NCBI GenBank assembly: GCA_028994555.1
Contig: JARDVN010000001.1
Coordinates: 4,588,001 to 4,652,000 of the forward strand
DNA: 64,000 bases
Direction: 5' to 3'
Source: Citrobacter amalonaticus
Lineage (GTDB): Bacteria; Pseudomonadota; Gammaproteobacteria; Enterobacterales; Enterobacteriaceae
The notes beneath the pieces were generated by a model, which made no database searches, was not told the origin of the DNA, and saw only the letters and a program-made list of their open reading frames with translations. Made by a program: the position numbers and the translations under genes. Within the stretch, counting starts at the first letter, position 1. The number at the start of each line of letters is the position of its first letter. Shown piece by piece: positions 49,239-57,937 of this stretch.

Positions 49239-50112
49239 CTACCCCCCTGAATCCGGTCGGAATCGCTTTATCGGGCTGAGAAATTTTGTTCGGATCCCTT
49301 TTTCCATCTGGCGCCGCGAAAGACCACGACTCTTCGTAGTGCTTTGAGGGGCCAAAAAACGTGGATGCCTGTTTCACATACTCGGTGTTAAGTTTCCCAG
49401 CGGCAGTTACGTAATCCGCGTATCGCCGAACACCATCAGTAAGCTCCTGCACTGTTGCGCCGGATTTAATCCGTGCAGTCCAGGCTTTGAACGCATCAGC
49501 CTTGCTGTTACCACCAGCGCGTTTGGGGTATTCCTGCCACGCCAGTTCAAAATCATCCGGGTAAGTATTTCTCCCCCGGGGAATGGCCGAGCCATGCCCC
49601 AAAATATCTTTATCCTGATCTTGTTCCTGATCCTGTTCCTGATCTTGGCTTCGTAGCCCCTTCGAAGCCCCTTCAGAAATTTGGCGCGATTCACGTTTAA
49701 AACTAAGGTGAAAATCTGTTTTATAACGTTCATAAAATGATGATAAAAAAGGGTTTTCAGGTAATGACATATATTCATTCCTGACACCAGCACAGCGGTT
49801 ATCCCCTGGCTTCAGCGATCGACCAACCTGATAAGCGGCCATCTCATGCACCCAAACCATCTCAGTGTCCTCGTCATAGCTACAAAATCCCGCTTCAATG
49901 GAGCTTTTTAGCCCCTTCGAAGCCCCTTCCAAGCCCAGACCCGTTTCATGGGCTATGTACAGAATTGGCAGGTAATACAACCCGAGCATATTTGCGTGTG
50001 GCGAGGTCATCAGATAGAACGAAACCACCTGCGCCTCCGCGCCTTGTTTCCTCAGTTCACGGCCTGTTTTTCCAAGCCAGAACTGAGGCGCAACGGTTGC
50101 GTAATCACGCAT
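49239..50112 (-). CDS. Phage replication initiator, O-like
   Basis: About 291 residues: MRDYATVAPQFWLGKTGREL, a winged-helix N-terminus (YLPILYIAHETGLGLEGAS, duplicated as SEGASKGLR), an acidic Gln/Asp repeat (QDQEQDQEQDQDKD), and the conserved end DDFELAWQEYPKRAGGNSKA...AIPTGFRG. It binds the phage origin, which in lambda lies inside O; the QDQEQDQ repeat region near 49620 is the natural place to look here. The true stop is 49239-49241 after correcting 49242-49247. Confidence 0.82.
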
Positions 50113-50145
50113 AAAAACCTCTTAATCGCTAAAGTGGTGGCCCAT

Positions 50146-50802
50146 CTATCTTTCTGAAGGCTGATTTTTCTGACATAATTTCCTCGCAATGAGTACGCAA
50201 CGAATTGCACCTGAAAGCCGTTGGTGTTCCCGCACCGCGGCTTTCGCCATTTTTGAACCAGTCATATAGCCCCCCAGCATCATCTGCACCATTTCCATCA
50301 ACGGACCGGTTAACCCAGGGTCAACGCGATACATCTCCACGATCCCCTCGCTCAACTCTTTCAGCTTCTGATGACGTGGCGCATCCATTGCGACAGCAAT
50401 CTTCGCTTCGCTGGTTTCCTTCTCCAGCCTTGCCAGACGAGCCATTACGTTGTCTTCTGGTAGCAGAAGATTGCGGTATTCAATCGGCAGGACAGCGAGG
50501 ATTGCCGGAGTCAGCTGGCGAACGTTTTCGCGGTACCGTTCGCTGTTGAAATGGTTATCCAGAAAGCGGAAAAGCTTCTGACGCTGTCGGCTGAGGTCAT
50601 CAGGGAAAGTGATCTCGTCTCCCCCTTGAGCCTGGTACTCTTCGATGATCAGAGCAGAAACGACATCCTGACCATCTACACCCGCCCACGCACGAACGGC
50701 ATCGCGGATCTGGTCATGTTTATCTACCGAGACAGGTTGATTGCGATTTATCATCGCAGCCGGTTGATATCCGCTATTTTGATGAAGTAACAGTGACTGC
50801 AT
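50146..50802 (-). CDS. YdaT-like (CII-like) regulator
   Basis: Contains HDQIRDAVRAWAGVDGQDVV, ITFPDDLSRQRQKLFRFLDN and LTPAILAVLPIEYRN, the pattern of Rac YdaT. It is paired with the YdaS/Cro-like gene upstream. The printed 218 residues depend on a six-base C run at 50273-50278. With five it would end MLGAI after ~180 residues and a 39-residue frame (MTGSKMAKAAVREHQ) would follow at the overlapping ATG. I cannot decide which is right. Confidence 0.7.
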   Translation of the reverse strand: MQSLLLHQNSGYQPAAMINRNQPVSVDKHDQIRDAVRAWAGVDGQDVVSALIIEEYQAQGGDEITFPDDLSRQRQKLFRFLDNHFNSERYRENVRQLTPAILAVLPIEYRNLLLPEDNVMARLARLEKETSEAKIAVAMDAPRHQKLKELSEGIVEMYRVDPGLTGPLMEMVQMMLGGYMTGSKMAKAAVREHQRLSGAIRCVLIARKLCQKNQPSER

Positions 50803-50804
50803 GG

Positions 50805-51038
50805 TTATGCCCTCGCTTCCTGAGCTGGTAATCCATCCGTAGGGTTGGGATACAAATCTGGTCGAAGTTCATGTGGTGTAATACCTGTTACCCTGAAAAT
50901 CGGTAATACGCGGTCCGGAGGAACAGCACCTTTATAGCGAGTCTTCCAGCGGCTAACTGACATGGGCTTTATGCCCAGTAATGCTGCAAGATTGCTGGCA
51001 TTACCTGCTTTTTTGATAGCTTTCTCTAATCCGTTCAT
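50805..51038 (-). CDS. YdaS/Cro-like DNA-binding protein
   Basis: 77 residues from MNGLEKAIKKAGNASNLAAL. HTH: NLAALLGIKPMSVSRWKTRY, with GAVPPDRVLPIFRVTGITPHELRPDLYP, the conserved end of Cro/YdaS proteins. First gene of the rightward-equivalent (minus-strand) lytic operon, divergent from the repressor across a three-operator region. GGAG lies just before the start codons. Confidence 0.85.
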   Translation of the reverse strand: MNGLEKAIKKAGNASNLAALLGIKPMSVSRWKTRYKGAVPPDRVLPIFRVTGITPHELRPDLYPNPTDGLPAQEARA

Positions 51039-51066
51039 CATTGTCTCCAAAAGATACACGAACAAA

Positions 51067-51132
51067 TTAAGCCTTAGACTTAAACATAAATCAAGTCTTG
51101 GGCGAATTTTATTTTATAAGCAAAAGGCTTAT
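51067..51132. promoter_or_regulatory. Operator array between Cro-like and repressor genes (OR-like), with divergent promoters
   Basis: Three 17-bp dyads: TTAAGCCTTAGACTTAA (51067-51083), an imperfect one at 51090-51106, and ATAAGCAAAAGGCTTAT (51116-51132), spaced 23 and 26 bp. The first is identical (inverted) to 52842-52858. A minus-strand promoter candidate is TTGATT, 18 bp, TTAATT, overlapping the first operator. The layout matches lambda OR1-OR3. Confidence 0.82.
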
Positions 51133-51141
51133 TCTTTTGAT

Positions 51142-51529
51142 ATGGCTGAGAAAAAAATACTTAACCCGATTCTCATCGAGCGTTTGACAGAACTGACGCA
51201 GCGGGGGGATGACAAAATCTGATATGGCAAGGGTTGCGGGGATTACTCCGCAGTCCGTAAACGGCTGGTTTAAAAAAGGGGTTATCAGCAAAAGTTCTGC
51301 ATTAGCGGTTGCTGATGCTGCTGGGGTATCCGTCCCCTGGCTGCTTGGCGAGGATGTTGGAGAGAAGGATGGCCTTAAGCCGGACGAGCAGCGGCTACTT
51401 GAGCTTTATCGCCAGTTGCCAGAAGAAGAACAACAGAACATGTTGCGGATCGTATCTCTACGATTGAAAGAACTCGATGAACTGTACGCCAAGTATATGG
51501 GGCGGCGGATCAAGGGTGATGCTGAGTAA
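51142..51529 (+). CDS. Prophage repressor, RacR/CI-like short form (one frame break)
   Basis: Corrected 128 residues: MAEKKILNPILIERLTELTQ, RGMTKSDMARVAGITPQSVN, GWFKKGVISKSSALAVADAAG, a classic HTH, then a helical C-terminus (LLELYRQLPEEEQQNMLRIVS) instead of a self-cleaving S24 domain. One extra base in the G run 51203-51208 hides the start. With no peptidase domain, induction cannot work by RecA-stimulated self-cleavage. Confidence 0.85.
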
Positions 51530-51612
51530 ATGTCATAACCTCCAGTATGTTAACCCCACATACTCCAGATACGGGGTTGTTCTCAATTCATAACCTTTTA
51601 TCAGGAATAAAC

Positions 51613-52063
51613 ATGGCAATGAACAAAATCTCTTTTGCTTATGTCACCGTCGCAAGTCCAGGCATGATAGCCAGTAGCCAGTCCTATACACCTCAGATGT
51701 TGATAAGAAATGCTGATCCCAATATGTCATATATTGTGATTGTGACGACTGGCATGCTGTTTTCCGCTAATGAGCCATATGCTGTAGATGCGGATATTCT
51801 CTTTGATGGAAATACAGTCATAGATCCTGCAGTGACTTCCAACAATCAAATGCAAGTGCCTTTATTCTCTGAGCCAGAGGATGGACAGAAAGTAACATTG
51901 GCCCATCTTGAAATTCATGGTGTTGAATTTAAAAAAAGCGGTGTTTATCAAGTCAAATGTAACCTCGCGGAAGATATGGTCAAGCTGAGCAACAGAGAGT
52001 TTGTAGATTCACTTGAGTCCTTTTTTTTATGTCTGTGTAAACAAAAACGAGGTTGAAAATTAA
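51613..52063 (+). CDS. Unknown protein downstream of the repressor (one frame break)
   Basis: 149 residues after correction, from MAMNKISFAYVTVASPGMIA (a second ATG at 51619). Beta-rich, with ADPNMSYIVIVTTGMLFSAN and VTLAHLEIHGVEFKKSGVY, C-terminus SFFYVCVNKNEVEN. One extra T in 52021-52028. The sequence is A/T-rich compared with its neighbours. Same strand and operon as the repressor, so it is expressed in the lysogen, in the place lambda keeps rexA. No family recognised. Confidence 0.7.
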
Positions 52064-52065
52064 TA

Positions 52066-52497
52066 ATGCCAATTTTTGATCTTGACGAGACTAGGCGTAA
52101 ACGGAAGGAAGAAATTACTGACGGAACTCACATCAACAGCTATGATGGTGGTAATGGTGGAGGTGGCGATATGACTGAGCGTTTAGAACGACTAGAAAAG
52201 AAAGTTGACTCGATCGAGTTAACATTGTCACGCCTTAACGAAACTATGGCTAAAATGGATGTTAAATTTGACCGTGTATATGATCGGTTTGATAACATCG
52301 AAAAGCGATTTGATGACGTTGACAAACGATTTGACGCAACTTCCAAAAGCACGGCTGACAAGATTGACAACTCAGCTAAGCTAATCGAAGCCAATACCAA
52401 AACTGCTATTGCAGAAGCCAAGCTAGCGATAATCTTAGCAATCCCAGCAATCATTGGTGCTGTTTACACCGCATTCAGGTTATTGAGTAGGCAGTAA
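52066..52497 (+). CDS. Unknown coiled-coil membrane-anchored protein downstream of the repressor
   Basis: 143 residues: charged start with a Gly-rich hinge (GGNGGGGDMTERLERLEKKV), a long coiled coil with a repeated KRFDDVDKRFD unit, then one C-terminal membrane segment (LAIILAIPAIIGAVYTAFRLL). ATG is two bases after the upstream stop. With the preceding gene it forms a repressor-linked pair ending at a strong terminator; position and topology suggest superinfection exclusion or defence, unproven. Confidence 0.72.
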   Translation: MPIFDLDETRRKRKEEITDGTHINSYDGGNGGGGDMTERLERLEKKVDSIELTLSRLNETMAKMDVKFDRVYDRFDNIEKRFDDVDKRFDATSKSTADKIDNSAKLIEANTKTAIAEAKLAIILAIPAIIGAVYTAFRLLSRQ

Positions 52498-52500
52498 ATC

Positions 52501-52525
52501 GACCCGGCATTGCCGGGTTTTTTTA
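52501..52525 (+). terminator. Terminator of the repressor operon
   Basis: ACCCGGCATTGCCGGGTTTTTTTA: a GC-rich stem with a seven-T tail directly after the stop of the coiled-coil gene. Confidence 0.92.
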
Positions 52526-52730
52526 TTGTCCTTTTCTCACCATAGCAGCCGCATCTCGCAATACACCCTTGTGAATCACATTTCCCACTGCCCTGCGCTT
52601 AGCCTCTAGGCTATTCACAACTGCATCACGGCTGATCACTATCCCGTTAGCTATCAGACTGACAACTGCGCCACCAATCTCCCCCCGCAATAAACGCTGC
52701 GCGGTCTTCTTCCAGTTCGTCACGATCCAT
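52523..52730 (-). CDS. Unknown small protein convergent with the repressor operon (one frame break)
   Basis: Corrected 68 residues: MDRDELEEDRAAFIAGEIGG, AVVSLIANGIVISRDAVVNS, LEAKRRAVGNVIHKG, ending AAMVRKGQ. One extra base in the C run 52681-52686. GAGGGTGAG precedes the ATG. It starts close to the OL-like operators and runs toward the repressor terminator. No function recognised; small early regulators are found in this position in other lambdoid phages. Confidence 0.62.
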
Positions 52731-52794
52731 AACTCACCCTCAATGATGTTTTTCTGACCATAGCATCCTCTGCTCACATGCATTCGTCAAAAAA

Positions 52795-52860
52795 ATAAGC
52801 CGTAAACTTAATCGCAATATTAGCCCTGAACTTGACAAGAATTAAGTCTAAGGCTTAATA
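52795..52860. promoter_or_regulatory. Operator array (OL-like) with early promoter PL
   Basis: Three dyads at 52795-52811 (ATAAGCCGTAAACTTAA), 52819-52835 (imperfect) and 52842-52858 (TTAAGTCTAAGGCTTAA, exact inverse of the OR site at 51067), spaced 24 and 23 bp. A strong promoter TTGACA (52832-52837) with 17 bp to TTAATA (52855-52860) overlaps the last operator and points into the recE-recT-xis operon. Confidence 0.85.
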
Positions 52861-53012
52861 TAAATCCACATCAACACAACCACCGAGGCAGGACGCCCAC
52901 GAAGTAGCCGTCCGGGGCATACGAAGACCGGAATGAGGTGGTGAGATTAACGCGCAGTAGGTTTGAAACGTTCCGCCAGCCTGGCGACAAGGGCAAACAA
53001 GAGGGAATCATC

Positions 53013-53219
53013 ATGGTTCATCAGCACTATGGCACCCAGACGGTCAACCGCGGCGCAGTATTGCCGGGCATGCTCGTCAAACACAAAGATTCAACCTGGA
53101 CCGCGTCAGCTAATGCTCGTGGCCGCCTGTATCTTCACCGTGGCGTCGAACGCACCTACACCAAAGATTTGCTGGTTGAGGTCTATTTAAACGGCGTTGG
53201 GCATGGCCTTAGCCATTAA
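53013..53219 (+). CDS. Unknown small early protein
   Basis: 68 residues from MVHQHYGTQTVNRGAVLPGM (ATG 53013, after AGAGGGA). Beta-rich, with MLVKHKDSTWTASANARGRLY. First gene after PL following a ~150-bp leader. No function recognised. Confidence 0.55.
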   Translation: MVHQHYGTQTVNRGAVLPGMLVKHKDSTWTASANARGRLYLHRGVERTYTKDLLVEVYLNGVGHGLSH

Positions 53220-53230
53220 CGGAGGGAGTT

Positions 53231-53392
53231 ATGCAGGAGAAGAAATGCGCGTACTGCCGCAAGCCGATCGAGCAAGGGAAGGAAGTTAAAAACGAACTGC
53301 TCTTCATCCACGGCTCGCAGCTGAAACGCGAACAACGCGATTACTGTTCAGTACGTTGCGCTTCGTTCGACCAGATGGCTCACGAAGCATAA
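53231..53392 (+). CDS. YdaE-like zinc-binding small protein
   Basis: 53 residues, MQEKKCAYCRKPIEQGKEVK...DYCSVRCASFDQMAHEA. A four-Cys zinc finger (CxxC and CxxxC) as in Rac YdaE. GGAGGGAG lies before the ATG. The family link to YdaE is from memory of its pattern, so moderate. Confidence 0.68.
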   Translation: MQEKKCAYCRKPIEQGKEVKNELLFIHGSQLKREQRDYCSVRCASFDQMAHEA

Positions 53393-53530
53393 CGAAAACC
53401 CCGCGCAAGGCGGGATTCACGTCCGGTGCCACCGACCAAAGTTACACCGGAATTTATACCAAACCAAAAACACACCCAATGGGCGCTATCTCTGGCCCGG
53501 GGATCTTACATCCAAAAATGAGGATCTGAC

Positions 53531-56500
53531 ATGGAATTTTTCCATCTGCTTAAAGCCAGTCAGAAGTCTGGCAAGAAAGATGCGGTGATTTGGTTCACTG
53601 CGAAAAGTGCAGCCCGCGCCAATCTTCAACTCGATGTGGCACTGGAAGAAGCCGGCATTGAAGAAACTGGCCGCGGTAAAGACTACGCCAAACCGATCCG
53701 CACCGATTTCCCGGTATTTAACGACCTGCCAGAAGAGGGCGCAGTAGATTTCACCTGGTGCGAGCGCTACGAACTGCAGGAAGACGGCCGCACCTGGCTG
53801 CCAAAGGCTGGCGCTGGGTCACCTGAAATCGTGGGCAACACTGCCGCACCGGAAACGACCGTTAAAGTCGAGACTACCGACGAGAGTGTCACGCTTGAAA
53901 ACCGCACTCCAGCGGTCCGTTTTGCCTTCCACCTGACCAGCGACAAATATCAGACGCATATCAGCAAAGAGCAGCAACTGGCTGCCAGCGAAATGTCACT
54001 GGATGAAGGCAACACCTATCTCCAGAACCTGCTGCTGGCGAAGAACGACATCCCTCAAGTTGCAGAACTCAGCCTGAACGCTGAGTGGAAGATGATCCAG
54101 GCTGTTAAGGAAATTTTCGCACCAAACGAAGAACATGAAGTTAAGGTGCTTGCCGCCTTTATGGCTGACTGGGTAAGAGTCGATGCCGGCGACCGCAATC
54201 AGTTAGTTGCAGAATGGAATGGTGGAAAGCTGACCCTTCTCAAATCAGAAAGCACCACCAATGAAAATAGCTCGGCTGCTCAGGAAAACGTTAATGATGG
54301 CGGTATCCAGATTGGCGAGTACGACGACGAAAACACCCGTTATCCAGTGTGCAGAATGCCCTTCCGTAAACAACTGCTGTCTCAACTGACAGCGGACCAG
54401 ATTCGCCATCACCTCGTCCGCGAAGAGTACGAAGCTATCAGCGCGCTGGAGATGGACACTGACAACAGCTACGTCCAGAACCTACTGCTGGCGGCAGAAA
54501 ACTGCGAAGAGATTAAGGGCTACGATACCAAAGACCTGTGGCGCTACACCGACGCCATTCGCAAGGTGTTCAGCCAGGAGAAGCGTCATGAACTCGCTTT
54601 GGTTCTTCGTTTCACCAGAATCTGGGCGGAAACTGATTACATTGACCGGGGCATCCTGGCGCGCGAATGGGCTGCCGGAAACCGCATTAGCAGCGTGCAG
54701 CGTACTGATTCCGGCACTAACGCTGATGGCGGCTATGTCACTGACCGCGGCGAAGGCGCGCACCATACGCTAGACACTCTAGATCTTGAGATCGCATGCG
54801 CCCTGCTGCCTATGGATTTTCATCACTTTGAAATCCCCTCCAGCGTTTTGCGCCGTGCCAAAGAAATCGTGGCAAAGAAAGAAGAACCATGGAAATCATG
54901 GAGCACCATCCTACGCAACCAGCCTGGGATATTGTCGGTTAACCGCGCGGCTATCTTCAACGTGATCCGCATAGCTCCAGAACACATTCATCACACGCCA
55001 GCAGCTCATCTTGAGTTCGTGAATAAAACCATGACTGCAGAGTTTAACTCCGCGGTTGAGCTTCTTCCGTCACCAGCGCCAGTTGTTGAGCCCGAAGCAC
55101 AAACAGCTCAACCGAAGGTTGAAAATCTCGGAGGTGGAATCTTCTCCATCGATGCCCTAATGGGTGGAACTACCGATCCGGCCATCAATACCTCCTCAAA
55201 TGAAGTCCAAAAAACGGAAAACGCAGCGGAGACCACCAGCAATGTGCAGATGGAAACGACTCAGCCAGAGAAAGTCGAAAATACTGATCCGGTACAACCA
55301 AGCGAAGGCGCTGATGCAGCTGATACGCAAGCAGTTACCGTAGCACCGGTAGAGATACTTGCCGCTGCCGCGCCAAGCCTGGCGAATCAGGAACAGGCGA
55401 GCGTTGACCATAAAACAGATTCAGCCAGCCAGAATAGCGTTCCTGCACACCAGAATGAGCCAGAATCGGAACAAAGCGAGCCGGAACTGCAGCAGGGAGA
55501 ACCAGCTGTTGAATATCCTGTTTATTTCGAGCCAGGCCGCTATGAAGGTCTGCCGAACGAGGTTTACCACGCCGCCAACGGCATCAGCTCCACCCAGGTG
55601 AAAGATGCCCGTGTGTCGCTGATGTACTTCAATGCGCGCCACGTTGAGAAAACCATCGTCAAAGAGCGCTCCGCGGTGCTGGACATGGGCAACTTGGTGC
55701 ATGCGCTGGCGTTTCAGCCTGAACAACTGGACGCAGAATTCAGCGTTGAACCGGTAATCCCGGAAGGCGCATTCACAACGGCCGCGACCCTGCGCACCTT
55801 TATCGATGAGCACAATGCCAGCCTGCCGGCGCTGCTGTCTGCCGACAACATCAAGGTGTTACTGGAAGAGTACAACGCCACCCTGCCACCGCAGGTTCCG
55901 CTTGGCGCTAACCTGGAAGAAACGGCGCAGAACTATATGGCGCTGCCAGCTGACTTCCAGCGTCTTGATGGTGACCAGAAGCAGACGGCGACGGCAATGA
56001 AGGCTTGCATCAAAGAGTACAACGCCACCCTGCCGCCGCAGGTTAAAACCAGCGGCAGCCGTGACGCGTTGCTGGAGCAGTTGGCAATCATCAACCCTGA
56101 CCTTGTGGCTCAGGAAGCACAGAAACCGGCGCCACTGAAAGTGTCCGGTACCAAAGCAGACATGATCCAGGCCGTGAAGGCAGTCAAACCAGATGCCGTG
56201 TTTGCCGACGAGTTGCTGGATGCCTGGCGCGATAACCCGGAAGGGAAAGTGCTGGTCACCCGCCAGCAACTCAGCACCGCGCTGAATATTCAAAAAGCTC
56301 TTCTGGCACACCCGACCGCCGGCATGCTGCTGACCCACCAGAGCCGCGCCGTTGAGGTGAGCTACTTTGGCTTTGACGAGGAGACGGGCCTGGAAGTTCG
56401 TGTGCGCCCTGACCTTGAGATCGACCTGGGTGGCGTGCGTATCGGTGCTGACCTGAAAACCATCAGCATGTGGAACGTTAAGCAGGAAAGCCTGCGCGCC

Positions 56501-56806
56501 AGGCTGCACCGGGAAATCATTGACCGGGACTACCACCTGAGCGCGGCTATGTACTGCGAAACCGCGGCGCTGGACCAGTTCTTCTGGATTTTCGTCAACA
56601 AAGACGAGAACTACCACTGGATCGCCATCATCGAGGCGTCCGCCGAACTGCTGGAGCTGGGCATGCTCGAGTACCGCAAAGCGATGCGCGCTATAGCAAC
56701 CGGCTTCGACACAGGGGAATGGCCAGCGCCAATCATCGACGATTACACCGACGAACTGAACGACTTCGACCTGCGCCGCCTTGAAGCGCTGCGCGCTCAG
56801 GCTTAA
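53531..56806 (+). CDS. recE: Exodeoxyribonuclease VIII (RecE), long form
   Basis: 5'-3' double-strand exonuclease that makes 3' tails for RecT annealing. 1091 residues against 866 in E. coli Rac RecE. The nuclease domain begins near 661 (YFEPGRYEGLPNEVYHAANG) and holds the RecB-family residues: LDMGNLVHALAFQ (His), VRPDLEID and GADLKTI (Asp, Asp-x-Lys). The N-terminal half has two copies of a ~100-residue unit (NTYLQNLLLA..VDAGDRNQLVAEW and NSYVQNLLLA..TDYIDRGILAREW). Three short EYNATLPPQV-type repeats precede the catalytic end. Unbroken. Confidence 0.92.
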   Translation: MEFFHLLKASQKSGKKDAVIWFTAKSAARANLQLDVALEEAGIEETGRGKDYAKPIRTDFPVFNDLPEEGAVDFTWCERYELQEDGRTWLPKAGAGSPEIVGNTAAPETTVKVETTDESVTLENRTPAVRFAFHLTSDKYQTHISKEQQLAASEMSLDEGNTYLQNLLLAKNDIPQVAELSLNAEWKMIQAVKEIFAPNEEHEVKVLAAFMADWVRVDAGDRNQLVAEWNGGKLTLLKSESTTNENSSAAQENVNDGGIQIGEYDDENTRYPVCRMPFRKQLLSQLTADQIRHHLVREEYEAISALEMDTDNSYVQNLLLAAENCEEIKGYDTKDLWRYTDAIRKVFSQEKRHELALVLRFTRIWAETDYIDRGILAREWAAGNRISSVQRTDSGTNADGGYVTDRGEGAHHTLDTLDLEIACALLPMDFHHFEIPSSVLRRAKEIVAKKEEPWKSWSTILRNQPGILSVNRAAIFNVIRIAPEHIHHTPAAHLEFVNKTMTAEFNSAVELLPSPAPVVEPEAQTAQPKVENLGGGIFSIDALMGGTTDPAINTSSNEVQKTENAAETTSNVQMETTQPEKVENTDPVQPSEGADAADTQAVTVAPVEILAAAAPSLANQEQASVDHKTDSASQNSVPAHQNEPESEQSEPELQQGEPAVEYPVYFEPGRYEGLPNEVYHAANGISSTQVKDARVSLMYFNARHVEKTIVKERSAVLDMGNLVHALAFQPEQLDAEFSVEPVIPEGAFTTAATLRTFIDEHNASLPALLSADNIKVLLEEYNATLPPQVPLGANLEETAQNYMALPADFQRLDGDQKQTATAMKACIKEYNATLPPQVKTSGSRDALLEQLAIINPDLVAQEAQKPAPLKVSGTKADMIQAVKAVKPDAVFADELLDAWRDNPEGKVLVTRQQLSTALNIQKALLAHPTAGMLLTHQSRAVEVSYFGFDEETGLEVRVRPDLEIDLGGVRIGADLKTISMWNVKQESLRARLHREIIDRDYHLSAAMYCETAALDQFFWIFVNKDENYHWIAIIEASAELLELGMLEYRKAMRAIATGFDTGEWPAPIIDDYTDELNDFDLRRLEALRAQA

Positions 56807-56817
56807 GGGGGGGATTT

Positions 56818-57903
56818 ATGCAAAATACTAATGTTACGGTTACTGACCAAAACACTGTTGTTAACTCAAACGTGGCTTTGTTCGATTCACAGTATCTGAA
56901 CGCCATCAGCACGTTCGCGCAGATTATGGCGCAAGGCGCCGCGACTGTTCCTAAACACCTTCAGGGTAATCAGGCCGACTGCATGGCTGTAGCTATGCAA
57001 GCGGCGCAGTGGCAGATGAATCCCTTTGCCGTGGCGCAGAAGACGCATCTGATTAACGGTGTGCTCGGTTATGAAGCGCAGCTGGTTAATGCCGTCATTT
57101 CGCGCAGCGGTGTGCTGGCCAGCCGCTTTGAATATGAATGGTACGGGCCATGGGAAAAAGTTGTTGGGAAATTCCATATCCGTAAAGGCGATAAAGGCGA
57201 GTATCGCGTCCCGGGCTGGACCATGGCTGACGAAGCAGGAATCGGCATCATTATCCGCGCAACCCTGAAAGGTGAAGAGCAGCCGAGAGAACTTGATTTG
57301 TTGCTGGCTCAGGCCCGCACCCGTAATTCCACCCTGTGGGCTGACGATCCTCGCCAGCAGCTGGCGTACCTGGCTGTCAAACGTTGGGCGAGGCTGTTCT
57401 GCCCGGATGTGATTCTGGGCGTTTACACCCCGGATGAGCTCGATGATCGCCGTGAAGAACGAGAGGTAAACCCAGCACCAGCGCAGCACGTAAGCCTTGC
57501 TGACATTTCAGGTGACCATGTCACTACGACTGAAACGGCAGAGGAACCAGCTCAAAGCATCGAAACACTGGCCAAGGATTTCCGCGACCGCATTGATGCC
57601 GCTCAGGATGTGGATAGCGCCAAAGCGCTGCGTGCCGACATCGAAACAGCGAAAGCGACGCTTGGATCCGCACTCTTTACCGAGCTGAAAAACAAAGCCG
57701 TGAAGCGTTATTACCTGGTGGATGCGCGGAACAAGGTGGAAGCGGCGATCAACTCCCTGCCCCAGCCCGACGAGCCGAATGCCGCTGAACGATTCGCGGA
57801 AGCCGAGCGCGTGCTGGCATCTTCAAAGCGTCACTTGGGCGACGAGCTGCACGATCAGTTCAGCATCACCCTGGCGGATATGAAACCGGAATACGTGGCC
57901 TAA
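56818..57903 (+). CDS. RecT-family single-strand annealing protein
   Basis: 361 residues. RecT-family core: DCMAVAMQAAQWQMNPFAVA, QKTHLINGVLGYEAQLVNAV, ISRSG, ending with a long charged, helical tail (FRDRIDAAQDVDSAKALRAD). It differs clearly from E. coli Rac RecT but belongs to the same family. It anneals the 3' tails made by RecE, which is 11 bp upstream. Confidence 0.85.
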   Translation: MQNTNVTVTDQNTVVNSNVALFDSQYLNAISTFAQIMAQGAATVPKHLQGNQADCMAVAMQAAQWQMNPFAVAQKTHLINGVLGYEAQLVNAVISRSGVLASRFEYEWYGPWEKVVGKFHIRKGDKGEYRVPGWTMADEAGIGIIIRATLKGEEQPRELDLLLAQARTRNSTLWADDPRQQLAYLAVKRWARLFCPDVILGVYTPDELDDRREEREVNPAPAQHVSLADISGDHVTTTETAEEPAQSIETLAKDFRDRIDAAQDVDSAKALRADIETAKATLGSALFTELKNKAVKRYYLVDARNKVEAAINSLPQPDEPNAAERFAEAERVLASSKRHLGDELHDQFSITLADMKPEYVA

Positions 57904-57937
57904 GGGAGGCGGGAGGGTTCGCCCTCCCGGTAACGAT

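Noticed and set aside
48487..50112. A novel O-DnaC fusion replication protein
   Set aside because: The join lies in a six-base C run, and removing one base restores a stop and a nearby ATG. The fusion is best explained by the run-length error seen throughout.
55859..56617. 252-codon minus-strand frame within recE
   Set aside because: Antisense shadow of the repeat-rich C-terminal half of recE.
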